Below, piece after piece: positions 1-6,515 of a stretch of 10,000 nucleotides of DNA (its first letter is position 1; each line of letters starts with the position of its first letter). The notes under the pieces are model-generated. The model ran no database searches and was not told where the DNA came from. It saw only the letters and a list, made by a program, of their open reading frames with translations. Position numbers and translations under genes: made by a program. The DNA is from Desulfomonile sp. Lineage in GTDB: Bacteria; Desulfobacterota; Desulfomonilia; Desulfomonilales; Desulfomonilaceae. The stretch is taken from assembly GCA_020216785.1 (NCBI GenBank), contig JAIWNO010000010.1, positions 1 to 10,000 of the forward strand, read 5' to 3'.

Positions 1-700
1 ACCGTACGCGAAGAAATATGAAAAATCTCATCCTGATTGCAGAGTTGCGTTGCTCCCCGGCACGACGGCTGAAGGCTTTGCCCGGCTGATAAAAGGCGAG
101 GTGGATGTGGTCATGGCGAGCCGCAAGATTACCGACGCGGAGATCGCCGAGGCCACCGGAAAAGGGATTGACCCGGTCTCCAAGTCGCTTGGCTTGATCG
201 CCCTGGCGGTGATCGTCAACATGGGTAATACGGTTGCGGACCTCACTATGGAGCAGCTTCGGCGGATATTTACCGGAGAAGTAAAGGATTGGAGCGAAGT
301 AGGAGGGAATAGCGGACCCATCAGAGTGACCACGCGGGAAGTTCCCAAGATCGGAATCGGTGTCGCCTTCCAGCAGGTGGTGATGAAAGGCGCCCCTTTT
401 GCCAAAGGAAGCGACGTGATGCCCACTTACCACACCACTGCGGAAGTCTGCCGCAAGAGCCCCGGCGCTATCGGATACATACCCGCCTGCTCAAATTGGT
501 TCAAATCAGTGGAATACACCGGCGTCCGCGTCGTACCGATACGGCTTGAGGCAGGCTCCTTGGCCCTGAAACCGGACGTTGGTATCACACGCCAAAGTCC
601 TTATCCGATCATGGTTCCCTTTCATTTGTACTGGAACGGGAAATCGTCCGTCAGGTGCGTGTCCGAATTCGTGGAGTTCGCTGTGAGCCAAGTCAAGTAG
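1..700 (+). CDS. PstS-like periplasmic substrate-binding protein, 3' part (5' end outside window)
   Basis: The frame is open from base 2 to the TAG at 698-700, so the TTG at 50 is not the true start; the gene begins before the window. About 232 residues are visible. The segment LTMEQLRRIFTGEVKDWSEV is the hallmark of PstS-type phosphate-binding proteins (PBP-like superfamily), preceded by GEVDVVMASR and followed by PGAIGY, in the order expected for the family. Such proteins bind phosphate or another oxyanion in the periplasm and pass it to an ABC permease, or act as stand-alone sensors. Oddity: where phosphate binders usually carry an R..GSGTR..F stretch after the WSEVGG motif, this protein has TREVPKIGIGVAF, so a key Ser-Gly-Thr is missing and the ligand may not be phosphate. 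The gene to its right has its own promoter and is probably a separate unit. Family call is confident; ligand is not. Confidence 0.85.
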   Translation, partial: PYAKKYEKSHPDCRVALLPGTTAEGFARLIKGEVDVVMASRKITDAEIAEATGKGIDPVSKSLGLIALAVIVNMGNTVADLTMEQLRRIFTGEVKDWSEVGGNSGPIRVTTREVPKIGIGVAFQQVVMKGAPFAKGSDVMPTYHTTAEVCRKSPGAIGYIPACSNWFKSVEYTGVRVVPIRLEAGSLALKPDVGITRQSPYPIMVPFHLYWNGKSSVRCVSEFVEFAVSQVK

Positions 701-742
701 CGGCGGGTATCGCGACCGCGCCCCGCTCGCGGAGCGCCGCAC

Positions 743-771
743 TTGCATGAGGCGGGAACAATTGATAATAT
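743..771 (+). promoter_or_regulatory. Candidate sigma-70 promoter for the NlpC/P60-like gene
   Basis: TTGCAT (743-748) and TAATAT (766-771) are separated by 17 bp in the gap after the PstS-like gene. Transcription would begin near 778, ahead of the ribosome binding site AGAGGGG (794-800). Found by eye; two mismatches to the -35 consensus and two to the -10. Confidence 0.4.
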
Positions 772-804
772 AGTGCACAAATCCTTCATGGTCAGAGGGG
801 CTTG

Positions 805-2646
805 GTGAAAAAAACCATAATCTGTGTGAAGATTGCGTTTGTTCTCGCGCTCTGGGGACTCGTTTGCGTGGTGCAGTCTGCTGCGGCCGATTCGCTGTAC
901 GCCCCGGAAGTTCTGTGGGCGCGCGACATCGTCCACAAGACCGACCCGGCTGCAATAGCGGACACGCATCTCGGCATTCCCTACCGTGACGACGGCACGC
1001 TTGATGAAAAGGGGAATTTCACCACGTTCTCCCGGCCGGACGTGATTTTACCCACGCCGGGGCTCAATTGCAGCGGCCTGGTGCTCTCGGTTTCCCGGTT
1101 CCTCTTCGGCAGGAACTTTACGCTGGCCGAAGCTGTCCGTGACCGCCAAGGCAACAGCGGCCCGGGTGCGCGGCTCGGGCAGGACTGGGATTTCGGCCTG
1201 GACCTTGTGCTGAACATCACCGAAGGGGCGCATCGCAAGGTGATCATGCCCGATGGCAAGGATTACCCGCTCGACAACGCTGACGGAATGACCCTGCGCG
1301 GCTTCGACTTCGACGACGGGAGCGCGTGGCAGCAAGTTCTTGAGCGCATGAAACCGGGTCGGGTCTATCTGGGCACCATCAGCAAGCCCACACGAAGGCC
1401 CGGGTACAAGCTCATGCATTACCACGTCGTGCTCATGATTCCCGAAGACAACGACAAGGTCTGGCTGTACCACGCCACCCGCAGAAGCAGCGTGCACAAG
1501 ATGAATCTGAAGACGCGGCAGGGGATGAGCCGCCTTATGGCGCAGTTCAGGAACCAGCGCGGGGAGGAAAAGCGAATCCTCATTGTTGAAGCGGTTCTCC
1601 CCAGTATGAAATCCTCTGCGGGCACAGTTGCGGACGCTGGGACCGACTCAGGCTCGGCACCGGAAACAAGCCCGGAGCAGCCCCGGCTTGCGGCGAACAG
1701 TACGGTTGATGCGGTGGAAAGCCTCGGATCGAGAGGAAAAAAGAACGAGCCTCTCCGCACGGCCCCGCGTGTGCCTCTGCCTGACCAGGAGCGGCCGGAC
1801 CCGTATCCTCCCGCTCATACGGCGGCCGCTCAGCAATCGACCGAACCGGATCTCGTCGTGAACCACCTGTCCGGTACGGTGTACAAGTCATTTCCCGAAC
1901 TTGTGACCCATATTCCGACTTTTGCCGATCAAGCGAAAACCGGCATCAAGCTGTGGTTCCGCAATGAGGGCGACAACGTCCGGCGCGTGGAAATCCTTAC
2001 CCGCGGACCCGAAGGTGAGCTGGCGTACCAAGGCCGGCTGCCTGGCGGGGGTAAGGAGCTTCTGGTGGTCTATCCACGGGACTTCGGCAGAAACAGTGCA
2101 GGAACCGTGAAGCAAGGCAGGTACGTGGCCCAGGTCAAGATCGACGGGGCCGACTGGTGCGCGAACCTCTTCGAAGTGGCTCAACCGCGGGAATCCATGC
2201 CCAGGATTGTCACGGTGCAAGCTCCGCAGACTGTTCCTGCGGGCAAGAACTTCACCGTAAAGATCGTGGCTGAAAACGCAGGCGCGGAATCGGACTACGG
2301 AGGAATCACCGTTTCCGCGCCCGATCCGAACGGGCTCAAGCTCGTCGCGGCAAAGCCGGGCCGCATCTACCCGCGGGGCAGCACCGTGCTGGCGGTGACC
2401 TCCGACCGCATAAAGACCAAGGTCCCGATGGCCGAGCGGTGGATCGAGCTTTGGGGCGAAAAGAAACCCTACGACATGGAGGTGCAAATCCAGGCAGGAT
2501 CGCCCGGAACATATCCTCTGTATGTGCGATGCGCGCTTCGGGGCGTCAACGTTAAGAGCAACGTTGTCCAGATGGACCCGAAGTCCGCCGACACGGTGGA
2601 CCAGCAGGGTTTTCCGGTGTATGTTCACACCATCACCGTGCGATAG
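805..2646 (+). CDS. Exported NlpC/P60-like cysteine hydrolase with C-terminal beta-sandwich domains
   Basis: About 613 residues. I prefer GTG at 805 over TTG at 802 because AGAGGGG ends at 800, leaving 4 bases; the difference is one codon. A Lys-rich start and a hydrophobic stretch ending QSAAAD form a signal peptide (residues 1 to about 29). Residues 30-270 look like an NlpC/P60-type papain-like fold: LNCSGLV (Cys89) after a PYRDDGTLDEKG segment, HYHVVLMIP (His207), and LYHATRRSS (His223) as third polar residue. Members typically cut peptidoglycan peptides, though some act on other amides. Residues 270-348 are a low-complexity Pro/Ser/Glu linker. Residues about 349-464 and 465-613 look like two beta-sandwich (Ig-like or CARDB-like) domains, the second marked by TVPAGKNFTVKIVAENAG. 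The esterase-like gene follows after 27 bp, so the two are probably co-transcribed. The fold call rests on motif order only. Confidence 0.72.
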   Translation: MKKTIICVKIAFVLALWGLVCVVQSAAADSLYAPEVLWARDIVHKTDPAAIADTHLGIPYRDDGTLDEKGNFTTFSRPDVILPTPGLNCSGLVLSVSRFLFGRNFTLAEAVRDRQGNSGPGARLGQDWDFGLDLVLNITEGAHRKVIMPDGKDYPLDNADGMTLRGFDFDDGSAWQQVLERMKPGRVYLGTISKPTRRPGYKLMHYHVVLMIPEDNDKVWLYHATRRSSVHKMNLKTRQGMSRLMAQFRNQRGEEKRILIVEAVLPSMKSSAGTVADAGTDSGSAPETSPEQPRLAANSTVDAVESLGSRGKKNEPLRTAPRVPLPDQERPDPYPPAHTAAAQQSTEPDLVVNHLSGTVYKSFPELVTHIPTFADQAKTGIKLWFRNEGDNVRRVEILTRGPEGELAYQGRLPGGGKELLVVYPRDFGRNSAGTVKQGRYVAQVKIDGADWCANLFEVAQPRESMPRIVTVQAPQTVPAGKNFTVKIVAENAGAESDYGGITVSAPDPNGLKLVAAKPGRIYPRGSTVLAVTSDRIKTKVPMAERWIELWGEKKPYDMEVQIQAGSPGTYPLYVRCALRGVNVKSNVVQMDPKSADTVDQQGFPVYVHTITVR

Positions 2647-2673
2647 TCCGTGCCGGACCCCGCGGAGGATAGC

Positions 2674-3798
2674 ATGAAAAACGGTTCGAAATTGCTCATA
2701 CCGGTTGTGCTGGCGGTCCTTGCCGTTGGTTCGGCATGGGCCGCTCCCAAAGAAGAGCCGTGGTCCGAAATTGAGGCCCGTACCAAGTTTCTCCGCACCA
2801 AGCACTATATCGAAGTTGTGCGGGTCCACTCGGACGTATACAAGAGCGCCAAAGCTAAAGGCAACAAAGAGGTGCCGGGGCCGTTCCCGGTTCATGTGAT
2901 CCTGCCCGAGGATTACGAGAAGAACACCAATCGCCGTTACGGCGTGGTCTACCTGCTGGGCGGGAAGTCGGGCTGGGACAACGGTCCTGAGCTTGGCGGC
3001 GCGACATACTGGTCGGTCTGGTGCAAGACCCCTCTCACGATGGATAATCTTCAGTCAGGGCGTCTCGGCAAGGAGCACTTCCAGGAAAACATCTCCGACG
3101 AAGAGCTGAGAATGTTCAACCGCTGGCTCGCCGAAGACCCGTACTACGACCTCATTGCGGTTGCCCTGTGGAACCCCGGCGGCGGGAACACGGCACAGTA
3201 CGAGCGCTACCTCATCGACGAGGTGATCCCGTTCATCGACGCGCACTACCGCACCGTCCCGGATCGCCGGTTTCGCGGTATTGACGGCGCATGCGCGGGC
3301 GCTGCCCAGGCAATCATGATCTCCGCGCGGCGGCCGGAAGTGTTCGCATATTGCGGCGGGCAGCAAACCGACCTCGGCAGCTATCCGGAAACTCCGAATG
3401 TCTTTGCGCAGAATGTGGCCAGGATCAAGAAAGCCGGCGGCATCGCATACAATATCAACACCAACACCCGCGACGGCTGCAATACGTACAGCAACGGCGG
3501 GCGGCTGTATCATCTCGTGCAGCACATGTTAAGCTCGGGCTTCCGCGTGACCGTGAACGTTTTCAATAGCTGCGGCCACGGATACTGTGCGTACCGATAT
3601 CCGAACGGACATCAGGCGATGTTGTGGTTCGCGACGCAGTTCAAGCACAACTTCCAGCGTCTGGGGTTGAACAAGGACGTGGCCGGCGGGAGGATGGCGT
3701 CAGCCGTTGAATCGGAGACAAATGAGGCGGTCGTCGGAGAAGCCGACCTCCTCGATCCGGACGACGAGCAGCAGGGTCCGCTGCCAGGCCTGTGGTGA
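2674..3798 (+). CDS. Exported esterase-family alpha/beta hydrolase with Cys in the nucleophile position
   Basis: 374 residues from ATG 2674, which has GGAGG at 2664-2668 with 5-base spacing; the in-frame GTG at 2650 lies before that site and adds eight residues ahead of the signal peptide, so I reject it. MKNGSKLLIPVVLAVLAV followed by AWA-A is a typical type I signal peptide. The body matches the esterase D / putative esterase family: FPVHVILPEDYEKN and YGVVYLLGG early, then LIDEVIPFIDAHYRTVPDRR just before the nucleophile elbow. The elbow reads G-A-C-A-G (Cys207) rather than GxSxG. Likely partners are Asp267 (NTRDG) and His302 (CGHG). Dienelactone hydrolase is a known alpha/beta hydrolase with a Cys nucleophile, so activity is possible but may differ from a carboxylesterase. 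The C-terminal tail (about 345-374) is acidic and looks disordered. It lies 27 bp behind the NlpC/P60-like gene and ahead of a Ser-containing relative. Confidence 0.75.
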   Translation: MKNGSKLLIPVVLAVLAVGSAWAAPKEEPWSEIEARTKFLRTKHYIEVVRVHSDVYKSAKAKGNKEVPGPFPVHVILPEDYEKNTNRRYGVVYLLGGKSGWDNGPELGGATYWSVWCKTPLTMDNLQSGRLGKEHFQENISDEELRMFNRWLAEDPYYDLIAVALWNPGGGNTAQYERYLIDEVIPFIDAHYRTVPDRRFRGIDGACAGAAQAIMISARRPEVFAYCGGQQTDLGSYPETPNVFAQNVARIKKAGGIAYNINTNTRDGCNTYSNGGRLYHLVQHMLSSGFRVTVNVFNSCGHGYCAYRYPNGHQAMLWFATQFKHNFQRLGLNKDVAGGRMASAVESETNEAVVGEADLLDPDDEQQGPLPGLW

Positions 3799-3812
3799 GC
3801 GGCCGATGTGTC

Positions 3813-3841
3813 GGCGGGACAGGCATCCTGCCCATCCCGCC
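3813..3841. repeat. Hairpin just after the esterase-like gene
   Basis: GGCGGGA (3813-3819) pairs with TCCCGCC (3835-3841); GGCA (3822-3825) pairs with TGCC (3829-3832) around a three-base loop, with a 2x2 internal mismatch. It begins 15 bases after the stop codon. No T-tract follows, so it is not a classical intrinsic terminator; it could protect the mRNA 3' end or be a copy of a dispersed palindrome. The rest of the 273-bp gap to the next gene shows nothing I can name. Confidence 0.5.
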
Positions 3842-4071
3842 AAATCTGTCCCAATGGGTTGCCGGGCCTGCAAATCTTGCTGCCGCCTGCTTCGTTTCTT
3901 AAATGCGGTCACACATCTTAAGGGGACAGCCGGTGGACAAGGACTGCAACCTGCGGCTGCTTTCCCGGTGATGAATCAACCGGCTGCTATCGGTCGCCTC
4001 ATCGGGGCCCTCGAAGGCATTCTCCATCCAGCCGCGTTGTTGAAAACGGAGCAGAAGGCATAGTCTATTTC

Positions 4072-5094
4072 ATGAAACAGGAAACCAAAACCGCACAATT
4101 GCTCATTGCCGCTCTTCTTGCCATACTCTTCGCCTGTGGCCCCGTCTCGTGCACGTCCCGCGTCGATAATCCCGCTCCCACAAACCTCCAGGGGCAGGCA
4201 CTCGCCCAAGATGGGGCGGCGAGCCGCGGATCGGATCGATCCGAGGTGGAGTCAACGGAAAAGCTCTCGGGATATCGCATCCCCGCGGAATATCTATTCA
4301 TTCCTTCTCGTCACTACCCGAAAGCCGTTGTTGCGGTCGCTCTCCCTGTAGATTACCGGACAAGCCCTGACAGGAAGTATCCGCTGGTAATCGCGTTTGG
4401 TGGAATGGGTGAATGTATGAAGCCGCCCCAGCAGGGCTCACTCGCCTGGATAGACTACTACAAGGCGGACGAGGCCGTGGTGGCGCTTGCCAACGGCCGA
4501 CTTACCACGCCGGATTTCCGGGGCCTTGTAACGGAGCGGCAGCTTGAGGACTTCAACGCGCGGCTGCAGGGCTGCCCTTATGAAGGGATTATTCTTGCGT
4601 GCCCGTACTCGCCGATCCTCAAACCGGGAGAGGTCCTCGAATTCCCGGACTATGAGGCCTTCGTTATCAAGGAGCTTGTGCCGGCGCTCAAGCGGCGATA
4701 TCGTGTCGCGGCGGGGAAAATCGGAGTGGACGGCGTCTCGATGGGAGGCGCACGATCCATGTATTACGGATTCAAGTACCCGGAGGTTTTCGCGAGCATC
4801 GGGTCTGTGCAGGGCGCGTTCGGGCCGTGGATAAAGGTCTACAAGGAACTGGTGCACAGGAATCGTGACAAGCTCAAAGGCATGCCCATCCAACTCGTCA
4901 CGAGCGACCGCGATCACATGGCCCCGTCTGTGGCGAGCCTCCACCGTATCCTTACGGATGAGGGCATCGCGCACCGGTACATGGTGCTCACCGGCCCCCA
5001 CGACTATATATTCAATCAGGGACCGGGCTCCCTGGCGCTGCTGGTTTTCCATAACCAGGCCCTCCGGCGCCGCGGCCAAGGGCCGGTGAAATAA
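4072..5094 (+). CDS. Probable lipoprotein, esterase-family alpha/beta hydrolase (Ser nucleophile)
   Basis: 340 residues from ATG 4072. The N-terminus (KTAQLLIAALLAILFAC, then GPVSC) is a signal peptide with two possible lipidation cysteines; neither is a perfect lipobox, so lipidation is likely but not certain. The body has the esterase/PHB-depolymerase-like layout: KYPLVIAFGG (beta strand and oxyanion region), a long insertion, FVIKELVPALKRRYRV, then GVDGVSMGGARS with the GxSxG Ser223, VTSDRDHM (Asp279 or Asp281) and LTGPHDY (His310). The catalytic triad is therefore complete. It resembles the upstream gene in order and spacing of motifs, and the RD of VTSDRD lines up with NTRDG there. Shine-Dalgarno support is weak (AGAAGG about 13 bases upstream), and the 273-bp gap suggests separate or loosely coupled expression. 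The substrate cannot be read from sequence; a cell-envelope or extracellular ester is an inference from export. Confidence 0.78.
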   Translation: MKQETKTAQLLIAALLAILFACGPVSCTSRVDNPAPTNLQGQALAQDGAASRGSDRSEVESTEKLSGYRIPAEYLFIPSRHYPKAVVAVALPVDYRTSPDRKYPLVIAFGGMGECMKPPQQGSLAWIDYYKADEAVVALANGRLTTPDFRGLVTERQLEDFNARLQGCPYEGIILACPYSPILKPGEVLEFPDYEAFVIKELVPALKRRYRVAAGKIGVDGVSMGGARSMYYGFKYPEVFASIGSVQGAFGPWIKVYKELVHRNRDKLKGMPIQLVTSDRDHMAPSVASLHRILTDEGIAHRYMVLTGPHDYIFNQGPGSLALLVFHNQALRRRGQGPVK

Positions 5095-5194
5095 AGACCC
5101 GGGCACGGTAGCGCTATGGATTATGATGTCTTTCCCAGCGTAATTGAATCGTTACACACTACCCGGCTTTGGCGTGGAGTTCGGCCGGGGAATG

Positions 5195-5203
5195 TGTTAT
5201 AGT
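5195..5203 (+). promoter_or_regulatory. Candidate extended -10 promoter for the small secreted protein gene
   Basis: TGTTATAGT carries the TG dinucleotide one base ahead of TATAGT, an extended -10 element. The only TTG-type -35 (TTGGCG, 5169-5174) is 23 bp away, too far, so the extended -10 would have to carry recognition. A start near 5210 leaves room for GGAGG at 5219-5223. Confidence 0.35.
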
Positions 5204-5233
5204 CCCTGACCGAGGTATGGAGGTATTTTCTTT

Positions 5234-5866
5234 ATGTTGTGTACTGCGATTGGTCGCGGCCTGGCGGGCGGGGTGGTCATCCTGGCGATGATAATGGTCT
5301 CTTCGGCCCTCTGCCAGGATTTTCCGTACCTCGTACCTGATGCGCCCGAATTCGATTCCCGGGGCAATCTTATACGGTCCGCGACGCCGTCCGAAACACA
5401 ACGGCCGAGGATGGAGACGAGCCGCCGCACCGAGACGAGAAACACTGCTCCCACATTCGCCAATCCTCCGAAGACCCCGCAGCCCGGCGAGAATCAACGT
5501 TACCGATCAGAGCGCAGCGAATCGCCCCGGGCCTCTTACTACGGCAGGGCCGCCCGAGAAGCCGTACCCGCCGCCGTCGCTCCCGCGCCGCGTTACGCAC
5601 CGCCGCCAAGCGCTCAGCCGAACCCGAATCAACCGCCGTACCAGCAGGGAGCGGTTGGAGCGTACGGCACTGGTCAGCCCCCTTCCCAGCAGCGCCAGGA
5701 CTGCTCCGAGTATCTTCAGCGCATTACCTATGCCCGAAGCGAAGCTGAAATGCAGGCCGCAGCCAGGTACTATCTCGGATGTCTCATGCAGAACGGCCTG
5801 GATCAGCAAACCGCAACGAGGCATGTCAGCTCTTTGGTGGATACTTGGTATAGCGCCAACCGGTGA
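5234..5866 (+). CDS. Small secreted Pro/Gln-rich protein of unknown function
   Basis: 210 residues from ATG 5234, with GGAGG at 5219-5223 and a slightly long 10-base spacing. I do not recognise a family. Residues 1-27 form a signal peptide (hydrophobic run, then SSALCQ). Residues about 30-155 are low complexity, rich in Pro, Arg, Gln and Ala, with a PPSAQPNPNQPPYQQG-type segment, and are probably disordered. Residues 156-210 look folded and helical: DCSEYLQRITYARSEAEMQA, then YYLGCLMQNGLDQQ and SSLVDTWY. Cys157 and Cys183 could form a disulfide in the periplasm. An overlapping frame (5340-5885) is long too but is Arg-rich, lacks a ribosome binding site and signal, and looks like a shadow. Own promoter candidate; 139 bp behind the lipoprotein hydrolase gene. 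Confidence 0.65.
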   Translation: MLCTAIGRGLAGGVVILAMIMVSSALCQDFPYLVPDAPEFDSRGNLIRSATPSETQRPRMETSRRTETRNTAPTFANPPKTPQPGENQRYRSERSESPRASYYGRAAREAVPAAVAPAPRYAPPPSAQPNPNQPPYQQGAVGAYGTGQPPSQQRQDCSEYLQRITYARSEAEMQAAARYYLGCLMQNGLDQQTATRHVSSLVDTWYSANR

Positions 5867-5934
5867 GCGGCCCTTCCTGAATTAAATCCGTCTCATACTG
5901 ATGCGCTTTCAAAGATGTAACTCCACCGACGTTC

Positions 5935-5996
5935 GGTAGGGGCCGACCTGCGTGTCGGCCCGGCTTTCGGGGCGCACCCGCGGGTGCGCCCCTACC
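5935..5996. repeat. Composite REP-like palindromic element
   Basis: GGTAGGGGC (5935-5943) and GCCCCTACC (5988-5996) are a perfect 9-bp inverted repeat at the ends. Inside are two further hairpins: GGGCCGAC/GTCGGCCC (5940-5947 with 5954-5961, six-base loop), and a perfect 24-bp palindrome at 5969-5992 whose arms begin GGGGCGCACCC. The element lies 68 bp after the small secreted protein gene. Nested palindromes of this GTAGGGGC...GCCCCTAC style occur as dispersed REP/BIME units in many genomes; copy number here cannot be seen from one window. Confidence 0.75.
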
Positions 5997-6083
5997 AGGG
6001 CCGTGTTACCGATTTGATGACGCATTCGCATGAAAGTCGTGGCCATAAGCACCTGCTATCGGGTGTGCATATGGGGAGGTGCG

Positions 6084-6106
6084 GAGGGGAGATGAAGTCT
6101 CCCCTC
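6084..6106. repeat. Perfect 9-bp hairpin
   Basis: GAGGGGAGA (6084-6092) pairs with TCTCCCCTC (6098-6106) around the loop TGAAG. Neither strand has a T-tract beyond the stem. Function unknown; on the minus strand it would lie about 190 bases downstream of the candidate selenoprotein stop codon. Confidence 0.5.
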
Positions 6107-6295
6107 TGCAGGATGGTGCAACGTGGCGCTCTTAATACCCATCTCCGAGGCGAAGCCACGAAGTGCTCACCGAAGCCGACGGCTTTCATGATTCGTTGTG
6201 CCCAAAAAACCGGGGCATGGTCGTTGGTATAAGCAGCCATAATCAGGTCAAAAGTCTTTAAGGCCAGGATTTGCTGTGTGTCCAGCAGCTGTTCC

Positions 6296-6454
6296 TCACA
6301 CGGAGGAAAACGCAAACCCCACGCCTGCGCCGATAAGAACGGCCAGGACCGGGTTGCACCAGAGCACTCAGCCGGAGCCTCCGGTCGAGGAGCTGAAAAG
6401 ATACAACCCGAATCCCGCGGCGCCTCCGAGCGCCACTGCAATGAAAGTCTTCAT
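6296..6454 (-). CDS. Candidate small membrane selenoprotein (in-frame TGA at 6370-6368)
   Basis: From ATG 6454 the frame gives MKTFIAVALGGAAGFGLYLF, then SSSTGGSG, then TGA at residue 29, then VLWCNPVLAVLIGAGVGFAF and SSV before a second TGA at 6298-6296: 52 residues if the first TGA is selenocysteine. GGAG (6464-6461) sits 6 bases before the ATG, and a near-consensus promoter lies upstream. Both halves are hydrophobic and Gly-rich, as for two membrane helices flanking a short loop, and both keep high GC at third positions. The loop, read U-V-L-W-C-N-P, lines up residue for residue with the CPxTxNP loop (for example CPLTCNP) that I recall from small Cys-containing membrane proteins of the DUF6132 type, placing U29 on the conserved Cys; this is from memory. 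Cys33 would give a UxxxC pair, suggesting a redox or metal role. Alternatives: a 28-residue peptide ending at the first TGA, or a Cys-to-stop mutation. The gene diverges from the methyltransferase. Confidence 0.6.
6312..6357 (-). promoter_or_regulatory. Candidate bacterial SECIS hairpin after the in-frame TGA
   Basis: In the minus-strand mRNA, CCUGGCCG (6347-6340) pairs with CGGC-G-CAGG (6332-6324), eight pairs with one bulged G and loop UUCUUAU; opening the top pair gives a loop that begins with G. An outer stem GCAACCC (6357-6351) with GGGUUUGC (6319-6312, one bulged U) extends it. The apical loop lies about 28-36 bases after the UGA, within the distance generally given for bacterial SECIS elements that bind SelB. 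Energies were not computed. Confidence 0.5.
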
Positions 6455-6485
6455 CAAACGCTCCAGATCGCAAAAAGACCGCGTG

Positions 6486-6515
6486 ATTATGATAAGATCG
6501 AAGGCGGGATGTCAA
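6486..6515 (-). promoter_or_regulatory. Strong sigma-70 promoter for the candidate selenoprotein gene
   Basis: On the minus strand, TTGACA (6515-6510) is a perfect -35 and CATAAT (6491-6486) a one-mismatch -10, with an 18-bp spacer. Transcription would start near 6479, about 15 bases before the GGAG ribosome binding site. It points away from the methyltransferase gene and has no other gene to serve. Confidence 0.7.

Larger units (their letters stand above)
5867..6295. other. 429-bp stretch without a convincing gene
   Basis: It holds the composite palindrome at 5935-5996 and the hairpin at 6084-6106. On the minus strand, directly behind the candidate selenoprotein gene, a frame reads EEQLLDTQQILALKTFDLI and then MAAYTNDHAPVFWAQRIMKA (about 6295-6165). 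This looks somewhat protein-like but has no ribosome binding site and turns Arg/Cys-rich further on. It may be a decayed gene or chance. No tRNA and no T-tract terminator is visible. Confidence 0.4.

Noticed and set aside
700..740. GC-rich hairpin overlapping the end of the PstS-like gene as a terminator
   Set aside because: The stems are short (GCGGCG/CGCCGC and CGCTC/GAGCG), the loops do not stack well, and there is no T-tract.
1888..2895. Minus-strand open frame of 335 codons
   Set aside because: It lies opposite the NlpC/P60-like and esterase-like genes, is rich in His, Arg and Gly, has no domain motif and no ribosome binding site. It is a shadow of GC-rich coding on the other strand.
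3707..4063. Plus-strand frame of 118 codons after the esterase-like gene
   Set aside because: The first quarter overlaps the esterase-like gene in another frame. The rest is Arg/Pro/Cys-rich with no ribosome binding site.
4438..5106. Minus-strand open frame of 222 codons
   Set aside because: It is opposite the Ser-containing hydrolase gene, whose motifs and signal peptide are clear, and shows Arg/His-rich shadow composition.
5340..5885. Plus-strand frame of 181 codons overlapping the small secreted protein
   Set aside because: It has no signal peptide or ribosome binding site and is Arg/Pro-rich. The 5234 frame has GGAGG and a signal peptide.
6030..6095. Short plus-strand frame MKVVAISTCYRVCIWGG
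   Set aside because: It has no ribosome binding site or promoter, is only 21 codons long and has no other coding support.
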